DNA from: Alcaligenes faecalis
GTDB lineage: Bacteria > Pseudomonadota > Gammaproteobacteria > Burkholderiales > Burkholderiaceae_B
Assembly (NCBI RefSeq): GCF_002443155.1
Contig: NZ_CP023667.1
Location: 3,224,001 to 3,288,000 of the forward strand
Direction of reading: 5' to 3'
DNA: 64,000 bases
Shown here: piece after piece, positions 30,388 through 38,939 of the stretch
Numbering within the stretch: the first letter of the stretch is position 1
Layout: each line of letters begins with the position of its first letter
Made by a program: the position numbers and the translations under genes
The notes under the pieces: generated by a model
Seen by the model: only the letters and a program-made list of their open reading frames with translations
What the model was told of the DNA's origin: nothing
Database searches by the model: none

Positions 30388-30981
30388 ATGGACCTTATCG
30401 CCTTAATGACTTCGCATTTCGACGATTCCGTCGATACTCTCAAAGCCAGCACACGCGAACTGGCCGAACCTTTGGCCGCCGCTGTCGAGCTGTTGTTTGC
30501 CACCTTGGCCAACGACGGCAAGATTCTGGCCTGCGGAAACGGCGGATCAGCAGCCGACGCCCAGCACTTTATTGCTGAGCTGGTGGGCCGCTTTGAGCGC
30601 GACCGTTTGCCCCTGGCTGGCATTGCCTTGAATACCGACACTTCCATCATGACGGCGGTGGGGAATGACTATGGCTTTGACAGCATCTTTGAACGCCAGG
30701 TCAGCGCCTTGGGCCAGACTGGCGATATTCTGGTGGCCATCTCCACCAGCGGCAATTCGCCAAACGTGATCCGCGCCATTGAAGCGGCTCGCGAGCGCGA
30801 TATGGTCATCATTGCCCTGACCGGCAAAGGCGGCGGACAAATCGCCGACCTGCTCTCGGATACCGACATCCATCTGTGCGTACCGCACGATCGAACCATG
30901 CGTATTCAGGAAGTACACATTGTTCTGTTGCATGCCATGTGCGATGGCATTGATGCGCTGTTGCTCGGAGATCCACTATGA
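30388..30981 (+). CDS. diaA: SIS-domain protein, DiaA/GmhA type
   Basis: A 197-residue SIS-domain protein of the phosphoheptose isomerase group. Motifs: GNGGSAADAQHFIAELVGRF, ISTSGNSPNVIRAI and the C-terminal helix IQEVHIVLLHAMCDGID. Sequence alone does not separate GmhA (sedoheptulose 7-phosphate isomerase, LPS heptose) from DiaA (DnaA-binding replication initiator protein). The yraN-diaA-BON lipoprotein order matches the E. coli diaA locus, so DiaA is favoured. ATG 30379 is an alternative start. It overlaps the next gene by four bases. Confidence 0.85.
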   Translation: MDLIALMTSHFDDSVDTLKASTRELAEPLAAAVELLFATLANDGKILACGNGGSAADAQHFIAELVGRFERDRLPLAGIALNTDTSIMTAVGNDYGFDSIFERQVSALGQTGDILVAISTSGNSPNVIRAIEAARERDMVIIALTGKGGGQIADLLSDTDIHLCVPHDRTMRIQEVHIVLLHAMCDGIDALLLGDPL

Positions 30982-31667
30982 AACACCGTTTGATTCTGGC
31001 CGCCCTGCTGGCCAGCACTACTCTGACCGGTTGCGGTCTGCTGGTAGTTGGCGGCGCTGCTGCCACGACTGCCGTTGTCGCTACCGACCGCCGTACCACA
31101 GGCGAACAGGTCGAGGACAAAACCATTGTCATGAAAGCCGGCGCGGAAACACGCCGCCTGCTGGAAAACAAGGAAGGCCGCATCAACACCACGTCTTACG
31201 CCGGGGTTGCCCTGCTGACGGGCGATGTGCCTACCCAGGCCGACAAGGAAGAAGCCGCGCGCCTGGTTTCCAAGGTTGATAAGGTAACCCGCGTGGTTAA
31301 CGAATTGCGTGTGGGCGAACCGACCCCCTTGAGCGTACGTTCGAACGATTCCTGGATCACCACCCGCGTCAGCACCGCCTTGCTGAACGCCAAGGACGTT
31401 CCCAGCCGCACGATCTCCACCACCACCGAGCGTGGCGTAGTCTACCTGCTGGGCCGCGTCACCCACGAAGAAGGTGAACGCGCCGCGATTGCTGCCTCCA
31501 GCGTCCCTGGCGTGAACAAGGTGGCCAAACTCTTTGAGTACGTCAGTGCCGAAAGCCTGGCACAGCCTTTGAGCACCAATAACCAGCCAAGCAATACCTC
31601 TGGCACAGCGGCCCCTGCAACTGAGCCTACGCCCGCCTCCTCTGTAGAAGTTATGCCCGTCCAATGA
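30978..31667 (+). CDS. BON-domain outer-membrane lipoprotein (DolP/YraP-like)
   Basis: A 229-residue lipoprotein; lipobox LTGC gives Cys near residue 19. Two BON domains follow (about 45-115, GRINTTSYAGVALLTGDVPTQ; and 120-195, WITTRVSTALLNAKDVPSRT then GVVYLLGRVTHEEGERAA). The last 35 residues are a Thr/Ser/Pro/Ala-rich tail, longer than in E. coli DolP. Family members bind anionic phospholipids in the outer membrane, support envelope integrity and interact with the BAM machinery. Gene order after diaA supports the assignment. It overlaps the thioredoxin gene by four bases. Confidence 0.88.
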   Translation: MKHRLILAALLASTTLTGCGLLVVGGAAATTAVVATDRRTTGEQVEDKTIVMKAGAETRRLLENKEGRINTTSYAGVALLTGDVPTQADKEEAARLVSKVDKVTRVVNELRVGEPTPLSVRSNDSWITTRVSTALLNAKDVPSRTISTTTERGVVYLLGRVTHEEGERAAIAASSVPGVNKVAKLFEYVSAESLAQPLSTNNQPSNTSGTAAPATEPTPASSVEVMPVQ

Positions 31668-32167
31668 AAAAAGTAGTCATCATTGCCTTTGTTGTTGCCA
31701 TCGCCGTCGGTCTGGGCGTCTGGACCATGTCCGGTGGCAGCTCCAAGGCCAGCGCTCCCGATGTCGCCTTTACCGATCTGAATGGCAAGCACTTTGAAAC
31801 CAAAGACTTGCAGGGCAAGGTCGTCCTGGTGAAGTTCTGGGCTACGGACTGCACCACCTGCGTGGCGCAAATGCCCGACAACATCGAGAATTTCAATGCC
31901 TTGTCCGGAAAAGGCTTTGATATCGTGGCCGTGGCCATGAAGCACGACCCCATCAATTACGTGCGCAACTTCACCCAATCCCGCCAACTGCCGTTCACGG
32001 TTGTCCATGACGACAAGGGCGAAATCGCCAAGGCTTTTGGGGACGTCCGTTTGACGCCCACTGCCTTTTTACTCGACAAACAGGGCCACATCATCAAGCG
32101 CTACCTGGGTAACTACGACAAGCAGGAATTCATTGCCACTGTCGAAAAAGCCCTGGCCAGCAGCTAA
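31664..32167 (+). CDS. TlpA-like membrane-anchored thioredoxin
   Basis: A 167-residue periplasmic thiol-disulfide protein. An N-terminal helix (residues 4-22) acts as an anchor or uncleaved signal. The thioredoxin-like domain contains the redox motif C63-T-T-C66 (FWATDCTTCVAQMP), the cis-Pro loop (RLTPTAFLLDKQG) and a peroxiredoxin/TlpA-type insertion. CTTC is unusual; CxPC or CGHC are more common. Relatives reduce apocytochrome c or other periplasmic thiols. It follows the BON lipoprotein with overlapping codons and may be co-transcribed from diaA. Confidence 0.85.
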   Translation: MKKVVIIAFVVAIAVGLGVWTMSGGSSKASAPDVAFTDLNGKHFETKDLQGKVVLVKFWATDCTTCVAQMPDNIENFNALSGKGFDIVAVAMKHDPINYVRNFTQSRQLPFTVVHDDKGEIAKAFGDVRLTPTAFLLDKQGHIIKRYLGNYDKQEFIATVEKALASS

Positions 32168-32193
32168 AAGCCTGTTTCTGCCCCCAGCCACAT

Positions 32194-33140
<947 letters not shown>

Positions 33141-33143
33141 TCC

Positions 33144-33869
33144 GTGCGCGCTCCTATCCGTGCCCATGCCTGGGCACGGCCTTTGTCAGCCTGTCAGACA
33201 GATGAAACCATCTGGCTGTTTGATCTGGATAACACCCTGCACAATGCCTCCAAAGGCATTTTCCAGGCGATTGACGGGCGCATGCGCATCGGCGTGGCGC
33301 AAACGCTGGGTGTGGATATGGACGAGGCCGACCGGCTGCGTCTGGAATACTGGAAGCGTTACGGCGCCACCATGATCGGCCTGCAACGCCACCACGGAGC
33401 AGATCCGGCCACCTTCCTGAAGCACGCTCACGACTTTGACGTGCCCTCCCTGATCAGCGCCGAACCAGGTCTGGCCTACCAGTTACGCCGTCTGCCCGGC
33501 TACAAACTGCTGCTGACCAATGCACCGCTGGAGTACGCACAGCGTGTCCTGAAAGCCTTGAATCTATTGCCTGTTTTTGACGGGCTCTGGGCCATCGAGC
33601 ACATGCAGCTGCAAGGCCGTTATCGCCCCAAGCCCTCTCAGGCATTGATGAAGCAGGCTCTGGCCGTGTTGAAGTCTCAGGCCCGCGACATTGTGCTGGT
33701 CGAAGATACCCTGCGCAATCTGAAAAGCGCCCGCCAGCTAGGGATGCAAACCATCCATATCTATAACGCAGGCACCCCGTTCAGCGCTCTGTATCATGGA
33801 CGCAGCCCGTATGTTGACCATCGCATCAACCGCATCGCGCAACTGGTCAAAAACTGGCCACGTCCCTAA
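33144..33869 (+). CDS. Pyrimidine 5'-nucleotidase, HAD superfamily
   Basis: A 241-residue HAD phosphatase of the pyrimidine 5'-nucleotidase (SDT1-like) group. Motif I is FDLDNTLHNA, with the second Asp replaced by Asn as usual in this subgroup. Motif II is LLTNAP, motif III the Lys in RPKPSQALM, and motif IV IVLVEDTLRNLKSA. A helical C1 cap lies between motifs I and II. The start is a GTG at 33144, three bases after argB; residues before about 20 are poorly supported and a later start is possible. Burkholderiales often carry this gene between argB and slmA; slmA is not here. Confidence 0.85.
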   Translation: MRAPIRAHAWARPLSACQTDETIWLFDLDNTLHNASKGIFQAIDGRMRIGVAQTLGVDMDEADRLRLEYWKRYGATMIGLQRHHGADPATFLKHAHDFDVPSLISAEPGLAYQLRRLPGYKLLLTNAPLEYAQRVLKALNLLPVFDGLWAIEHMQLQGRYRPKPSQALMKQALAVLKSQARDIVLVEDTLRNLKSARQLGMQTIHIYNAGTPFSALYHGRSPYVDHRINRIAQLVKNWPRP

Positions 33870-33875
33870 GCCTGC

Positions 33876-35330
33876 TTAGAACGCCAGCTGGCGCTCCCCT
33901 TGCTGGATGGTGACCCACTTCAATTCGGTCATGTCCGCAATCGAATAGCGGCCATTTTCCTTGCCGTAGCCACTGTCCTTGAAACCACCGAAAGGCGCGT
34001 TCGGATCATCATCAAACGAGTTGTCGTTGATGTGAACCGAACCTGCCTCAATGCGCTCGGCAAAATCCATGGCCTTTTGCAGATCATTGGTCAGGATGGC
34101 AGAGGACAAGCCGTAAGAGGTGTCATTGGCCATTTCCAGGGCATGCTCGTAATCGCGTGCCTTGTAGATGGCTGCCACAGGGCCAAAGGTTTCTTCGTGG
34201 TACAGGTGCATGTCCGGGGTCACATCGCACAAGGCGGTCGGCTGAATCACATTGCCCTCACGGCCACCACCTGCCAGCAAGGTTGCCCCCTTGGAGACGG
34301 CATCCTGAATATGGGCCTGCACAAAATCAGCCTGTTCGGAGCTGATCAAGGGGCCCACGGCCGTTTGCGGCAAAGCGGGATCACCAGTAGGAATGCGGGC
34401 AACCTGCTTGGCAAAGGCTTCGCAGAACGCATCGTAAATACCCTGCTCCACGATGATGCGCGAATTGGCCATGCACACCTGGCCCTGGTTGAAATAGATG
34501 CCGAAAGCAGCAGAGCGCACGGCGTAATCCAGCGTGGCATCATCCAGCACCACGACCGGGCTTTTACCGCCCAGCTCCAACACAATGCGCTTTTGATGAC
34601 GACCCGCCAGATCGGCCAGGATACGGCCCACTCGAGCCGAACCCGTGAAGGTCACCAGCTTGACGCGCAGATCGGAGAACAAGGTATCGCCCAGGGCTTC
34701 GTCCGTCGTCAGCAGCACCGTCAACACACCGGGGGGCAGGCCCGCTTCTTCCAGAATCTCGGCAAACATCAGCGCGGCCATGGGCGTGTGCGGCGAAGGC
34801 TTCAGGATGAAGCTGTTACCCGCAGCCAGCGCAGGCGCCAGTTTCTTGCCATTGAGCAACAGGGGCGCATTGAAAGGACCAATCCCGGCTACCACCCCCA
34901 AGGGGCGACGAATGCTCATGGAAATACGGCCAGGCAGATCCGAAGGCATGGTTTCACCCCGAATATCGCGGGTCTGACCTGCGGCAATACGGAAGGTGCT
35001 GACGATGTAATCGCACTCGAACATGGCCTTGCCAAAGACATTACCGCCCTCTTCAACCAGCACACGCACGATGTCGTCACGGCGGCGTTCCACAATGTCG
35101 GCCGCACGGCACAAGATGGCTTCACGTTCACGGGCCAGCATCTTGCCCCAGACACGCTGTGCACGTTCTGCACTGGCCAGCGCTTCCTCAATATCCTGCT
35201 TGGTCCCAAGGAAAACACGTGCCAGCGCTTTGCCCGTGTAAGGATTGACCAGATCCTTATGCGATTGGCCTTCCGACTTCCAGGCCTGTCCGTTGATGTA
35301 GGGGTAGATCTGCTTTAGCTGCTCTGTCAT
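33876..35330 (-). CDS. NAD(P)-dependent aldehyde dehydrogenase, aromatic aldehyde type
   Basis: A 484-residue cytosolic dehydrogenase. Catalytic Cys286 lies in NQGQVCMANSRI and general-base Glu252 in VLELGGKSPVVV. Nucleotide-site motifs are FNAPLLLNGKKLAPALAAGN and FTGSARVG, and the end is PFGGFKDSGYGKENGR. The pattern resembles benzaldehyde, vanillin or salicylaldehyde dehydrogenases rather than betaine aldehyde dehydrogenase; the substrate is inferred. ATG 35330 follows AGGAG. An upstream in-frame extension into the divergent regulator is rejected. It is divergent from a FeaR-like AraC regulator, consistent with control by an aromatic aldehyde or amine signal. Confidence 0.88.
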   Translation of the reverse strand: MTEQLKQIYPYINGQAWKSEGQSHKDLVNPYTGKALARVFLGTKQDIEEALASAERAQRVWGKMLAREREAILCRAADIVERRRDDIVRVLVEEGGNVFGKAMFECDYIVSTFRIAAGQTRDIRGETMPSDLPGRISMSIRRPLGVVAGIGPFNAPLLLNGKKLAPALAAGNSFILKPSPHTPMAALMFAEILEEAGLPPGVLTVLLTTDEALGDTLFSDLRVKLVTFTGSARVGRILADLAGRHQKRIVLELGGKSPVVVLDDATLDYAVRSAAFGIYFNQGQVCMANSRIIVEQGIYDAFCEAFAKQVARIPTGDPALPQTAVGPLISSEQADFVQAHIQDAVSKGATLLAGGGREGNVIQPTALCDVTPDMHLYHEETFGPVAAIYKARDYEHALEMANDTSYGLSSAILTNDLQKAMDFAERIEAGSVHINDNSFDDDPNAPFGGFKDSGYGKENGRYSIADMTELKWVTIQQGERQLAF

Positions 35331-35357
35331 GACTGCTCCTTTCCTGTATTGTCTCCA

Positions 35358-35420
35358 GGTGCGCTTTGGGCACCCTTCATGGTTAAACCCGATAGCCACC
35401 GAGGTGCGCCATAGCTCACC
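35358..35420. promoter_or_regulatory. Two repeated dyads between aldehyde dehydrogenase and araC-type gene
   Basis: GGTGC-N7-GCACC at 35358-35374 and GGTG-N9-TCACC at 35403-35420 share AGGTGCGC and start 45 bp apart in the 195-bp divergent gap. This is a plausible pair of operators for the adjacent AraC-type regulator; binding is inferred. Confidence 0.45.
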
Positions 35421-35525
35421 ATGCAGTACTGTCTTAGATACTATTCTTGAGCCGATTGCCTCTCTGTGTCGTGGACTGGGGCGCAGCCCAATCTGGACAA
35501 TGACGCAGAAGACGGAAAAAACCGC

Positions 35526-36455
35526 ATGAGCACGAACTATCACTGGGACACGCAGGCTTTGCCGCCCGGACAAGGCGCCAAGCTCTGGACCCAAGCCATT
35601 TCACAGTCCTTTCAACACGTGCAAACGCAGTGCTACGGACAAAACTTCCATGGCACCTTGCGCTCGCAACGCCTGGGGGAAGTGGCGATCAACCGGCTGA
35701 CCGCGCAGCCCTATCGGGTCAGCACAAGCAGGCCGCAAACGGACCAGCCCTGGTTGTTCTTGAATGTGCATCAGCAAGGCCACTGCCGCCTGATTCAGAA
35801 CGGGCGTGAACAGTGGTTGCCAGCTGGCAGCTTGAGCCTGAACGTGGGCACCAGCCCCTTCACGCTGGATTTTGTAGACGAGGTCACCATGACCACGCTG
35901 CGCTTGCCGCTGGATGGGCTGCTGCCCTATACCGGCCCGTTAAATGATGTGGTCGCGCAGCCCTTGTCCCCTGGCGCCAGCCTGCATTTGCTGGAGCACT
36001 ATCTGCAAGGCTTGCTGCTATCGGCCGATGGCTTGCGGGCGGATCAGCACGATCAGGCCTGGCGTTGCCTGCGCGACTTGCTGGCCATGAGCATTAACGA
36101 GCGGCGCTCTGCCCCGCTGGCACCAAGCACCGCACGCTACGAGGACGCGCTGGGCTATCTGTCTGATCGACTGGGCGATCCTGCCTTGACTATAGCAACC
36201 CTGTCCGAGCATCTGGGCATGGCACCCCGCACCGTTCAGGAACTGTTCAAAACGCAGGGAACCACCTTCACTGCTCAGTTGATGCAGCTACGGCTGGACG
36301 CGGCCGCACAGCTACTACGCCAGACACCGTCCAACACGGTGGCGCAAGTCGCGTATTCAGTGGGGTTTTCGGATCTGTCCTACTTTCACCGCCAGTTTCG
36401 ACGGCGCTTTGGCATCACACCAGGCCATTTTTATGGGCATGGCCTGGAGTCATGA
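35526..36455 (+). CDS. AraC-family transcriptional regulator (FeaR/AraC_binding_2 type)
   Basis: A 309-residue regulator. The N-terminal AraC-binding-like domain (about 20-190) resembles FeaR/NahR-type sensors of aromatic compounds. The C-terminal AraC DNA-binding domain (about 205-305) has two helix-turn-helix units (DPALTIATLSEHLGMAPRTV and TVAQVAYSVGFSDLSYFHRQ) and the family signature through RRRFGITPGHF. ATG 35526 gives a natural N-terminus; the upstream in-frame start at 35466 is less likely. It is divergent from the aldehyde dehydrogenase, which is its likely target. Confidence 0.88.
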   Translation: MSTNYHWDTQALPPGQGAKLWTQAISQSFQHVQTQCYGQNFHGTLRSQRLGEVAINRLTAQPYRVSTSRPQTDQPWLFLNVHQQGHCRLIQNGREQWLPAGSLSLNVGTSPFTLDFVDEVTMTTLRLPLDGLLPYTGPLNDVVAQPLSPGASLHLLEHYLQGLLLSADGLRADQHDQAWRCLRDLLAMSINERRSAPLAPSTARYEDALGYLSDRLGDPALTIATLSEHLGMAPRTVQELFKTQGTTFTAQLMQLRLDAAAQLLRQTPSNTVAQVAYSVGFSDLSYFHRQFRRRFGITPGHFYGHGLES

Positions 36456-36474
36456 AGCCGCAATCAAGAACAGA

Positions 36475-37248
36475 TCAAGTGTGATCGGCGTGTTCAGCCG
36501 CTGCTGAACTGCATACCGGGCAAGCCGGGTCTTTGCGAAAACGCACGGTATGCCAATTCATGTTGAAAGCATCCACGCTTAGCAAACGGCCCACCAAGGG
36601 CTCTCCGAAGCCGCCTAACAGCTTCAAGGCCTCAACCGCCTGTGCGCTTCCCACCATACCCAATAAAGGCGACAGAACGCCTGTAGTGGCGCAGCGCAGT
36701 TCCTCGACATCATCCGCTTCAGGGAACAGGCAGTGGTAGCAAGGGGCCTCGGGCTGACGCAAGTCATAGGTACTGACCTGGCCCGAAAAACGAATCGCCG
36801 CACCGGACACCAAAGGTTTGCGCAATGCCACGCAGGCACGGTTGATGGCATGGCGAGTGGCGAAGTTGTCGCAGCAATCCAGCACCAGATCCACTTGCTG
36901 AACCCAATGCATCAAGCCCGCCTCGTCCAGACGTTGAACGACAGGCGTGACCTTCACTTCCGGATTGAGCTGCTCGATATGCAGCTTGGCAGATTCAACC
37001 TTGTCCCAGCCCAGGCGATCTGTGGTGTGAGCAATCTGACGCTGCAGATTGCTCAGTTCCACCTGGTCATCATCCACCAGAATGATGGAGCCCACACCCG
37101 AGGCAGCCAGATAAGCCACCACGGGGGAGCCCAGGCCTCCGGCTCCAACAACCAGAATGCGGGAAGCCAGAATCCGCTCCTGCGCTTCTACCCCGAATTC
37201 ATCGAGCAGAATATGCCGCGCATAGCGCAGTAATTGCTGATCTTCCAC
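36475..37248 (-). CDS. HesA/MoeB/ThiF family adenylyltransferase
   Basis: A 257-residue E1-like enzyme that would adenylate the C-terminus of a small sulfur carrier (MoaD or ThiS). Motifs: YARHILLDEFGVEAQERI, ATP loop VVGAGGLGSPVVAYLAASGVG, VDDDQVELSNLQRQ, DCCDNFATRHAINRAC, the zinc pairs CYHC and CPVC, and SPLLGMVGSAQAVEALKLL. The start is GTG 37248. MoeB and ThiF cannot be separated by sequence here; no moa or thi genes adjoin it. Position after the C-terminal protease is typical of Burkholderiales. Confidence 0.88.
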   Translation of the reverse strand: MEDQQLLRYARHILLDEFGVEAQERILASRILVVGAGGLGSPVVAYLAASGVGSIILVDDDQVELSNLQRQIAHTTDRLGWDKVESAKLHIEQLNPEVKVTPVVQRLDEAGLMHWVQQVDLVLDCCDNFATRHAINRACVALRKPLVSGAAIRFSGQVSTYDLRQPEAPCYHCLFPEADDVEELRCATTGVLSPLLGMVGSAQAVEALKLLGGFGEPLVGRLLSVDAFNMNWHTVRFRKDPACPVCSSAAAEHADHT

Positions 37249-37263
37249 GTCAAGAACCTGTGT

Positions 37264-38775
37264 TTACGGGTTTACCGGTTCGAGCCCCTTGGGGGTGATT
37301 CGGAACCGCTCAACGCTGGGTTGTTGATTCAGGGGACTTTTTTTTTCTGGCGACTCGGACTCTACTTCCTTTTCGCGCTTGGCAGCCGCTTCCTTGGCGG
37401 CCGCCACTTTGGCTGGATCATTCTTGATCACAGGACGGCCAGCCAAATGATTCAGCGCTTGCTGCAACTGGAAGTCGTCGTCACCACCGAATTCAAACAT
37501 CTTGAATTCCGGGCTCATGCCCAGATCAGGCTGTTCTTCTTCGGTAGTTTCGTCCACTTTGCTGTTGACCAGGTGACGCTTCAAGTCCACTTCGCGCGGC
37601 AGGCGGAACAGATTGCCCTGGGCGGTGTCATCCACCACCACGTCCGGCTGTACGCCCGTTACCTGAATGGAAGTACCGTTCGGTGTGTAGTACAAGGCCG
37701 TCGTCAGTTTCAGGCCCGATTCCTCGGACAGAGGAACCACGCTTTGCACCGAGCCCTTGCCGAAGGTGCGGTTACCGATAATGGTGGCGCGTTTGTGATC
37801 TTGCAAAGCACCGGCGACAATTTCCGACGCCGAGGCCGAACCCACGTTCACCAGCACCACGATAGGCACGTTCTTGAGCCAATTCAGTTTCTTCAGAACA
37901 TCCGCATCCGTATCCAGCTCGCCCAGTACGGACTGCATGGATTTGACGTAGTACTCGCGGTTGGAGGAAGGAATGCGGCCCTTGGTGGAAACCACCAGCG
38001 AACCCGAATCCAGGAAGGCGGAAGACACGCCAATGGCGCTTTCCAGCAAGCCACCGGGGTCATTGCGCAGGTCAATTACCAAGCCTTTCGGGGCGCCTGG
38101 GCCTTTATGAACTTCGGACAATTGCTTGACCAGATCCGCAGCCGTGCGTTCCTGGAACTGGGCAATGCGTACGTAGGCCACGTCGTCAGCCAGCATCTTG
38201 GAGCGCACGCTGCGCACCTTGATGACATCGCGTACCAAGTTGAATTCCAGTGGCTTGTCGCGGCCAGCACGACGTATAGTCAGCTTGATGGAGGTTCTAG
38301 GCTCGCCACGCATTTGCTTGACGGCATCGTTCAGGCTCAAATCCTTGGTGGGTTTGCCATTGATGTGCGTAATGATGTCGCCCGCCAGAATACCGGCGCG
38401 CGCAGCAGGCGTATCTTCAATGGGCGAGATGACTTTGGGCATCCCGTCCTCGCTGCCGATCTCTATGCCCAGGCCGCCAAAGCCGCCTTGAGTCATGGCT
38501 TCCATTTCCTTGAAAGCGTCGGCATCCAGATAGGCCGAGTGCGGATCCAGATCGGTAAACAACCCCTTGATCGCATTATTGACCAGGGCCTGATCCGTCA
38601 GGGGCTCCACATACGTGTTCTTGATGGCAGCGAACACATTGGCGAACTGCTGCAGTTCGCGCAAAGGCAATGGCTCGCCGCGTTGAGCGACCGCAGTAAT
38701 GCCCAGGCTGATCAAAATACCGCCTACAGCACCTGCTGCCACTAGACCAATGCTGCCAATCCTTCGAGTGCTCAT
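37264..38775 (-). CDS. S41-family C-terminal processing peptidase
   Basis: Periplasmic serine protease of the CtpA/Tsp family, 503 residues. An N-terminal helix or signal (residues 6-30) is followed by a PDZ domain (about 90-170, GGFGGLGIEIGSEDGMPKVI and GDIITHINGKP). The S41 core carries the Ser/Lys dyad motifs NVGSASASEIVAG and RTFGKGSVQ. The last 70 residues are a charged Lys/Glu-rich tail. ATG 38775 with GGGA six bases upstream is preferred over in-frame ATGs at 38781, 38787 and 38835. The neighbouring envC-like gene suggests a role in peptidoglycan enzyme turnover, since Ctp proteases degrade such hydrolases in other bacteria. Confidence 0.9.
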   Translation of the reverse strand: MSTRRIGSIGLVAAGAVGGILISLGITAVAQRGEPLPLRELQQFANVFAAIKNTYVEPLTDQALVNNAIKGLFTDLDPHSAYLDADAFKEMEAMTQGGFGGLGIEIGSEDGMPKVISPIEDTPAARAGILAGDIITHINGKPTKDLSLNDAVKQMRGEPRTSIKLTIRRAGRDKPLEFNLVRDVIKVRSVRSKMLADDVAYVRIAQFQERTAADLVKQLSEVHKGPGAPKGLVIDLRNDPGGLLESAIGVSSAFLDSGSLVVSTKGRIPSSNREYYVKSMQSVLGELDTDADVLKKLNWLKNVPIVVLVNVGSASASEIVAGALQDHKRATIIGNRTFGKGSVQSVVPLSEESGLKLTTALYYTPNGTSIQVTGVQPDVVVDDTAQGNLFRLPREVDLKRHLVNSKVDETTEEEQPDLGMSPEFKMFEFGGDDDFQLQQALNHLAGRPVIKNDPAKVAAAKEAAAKREKEVESESPEKKSPLNQQPSVERFRITPKGLEPVNP

Positions 38776-38939
38776 GCACATTCCCATTATTTTCAGATTC
38801 AAGACGGGGCCACCTCCCGGAGCTGACCCGACCATGCATTATAAGAGTAGCGTAAAGCGTCGACCAGCGTGAACTGGGTTGGAGTCGCTACCCGGCGCAA
38901 CAAATGCGAGCAAAAGTAAACGCCAGGGGCAAAAGCGGC

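Noticed and set aside
33900..35318. 472-codon plus-strand open frame
   Set aside because: It lies entirely opposite the aldehyde dehydrogenase gene and shows no recognisable domain.
37234..38745. 503-codon plus-strand open frame
   Set aside because: It is a shadow of the S41 protease gene; no domain is recognisable.
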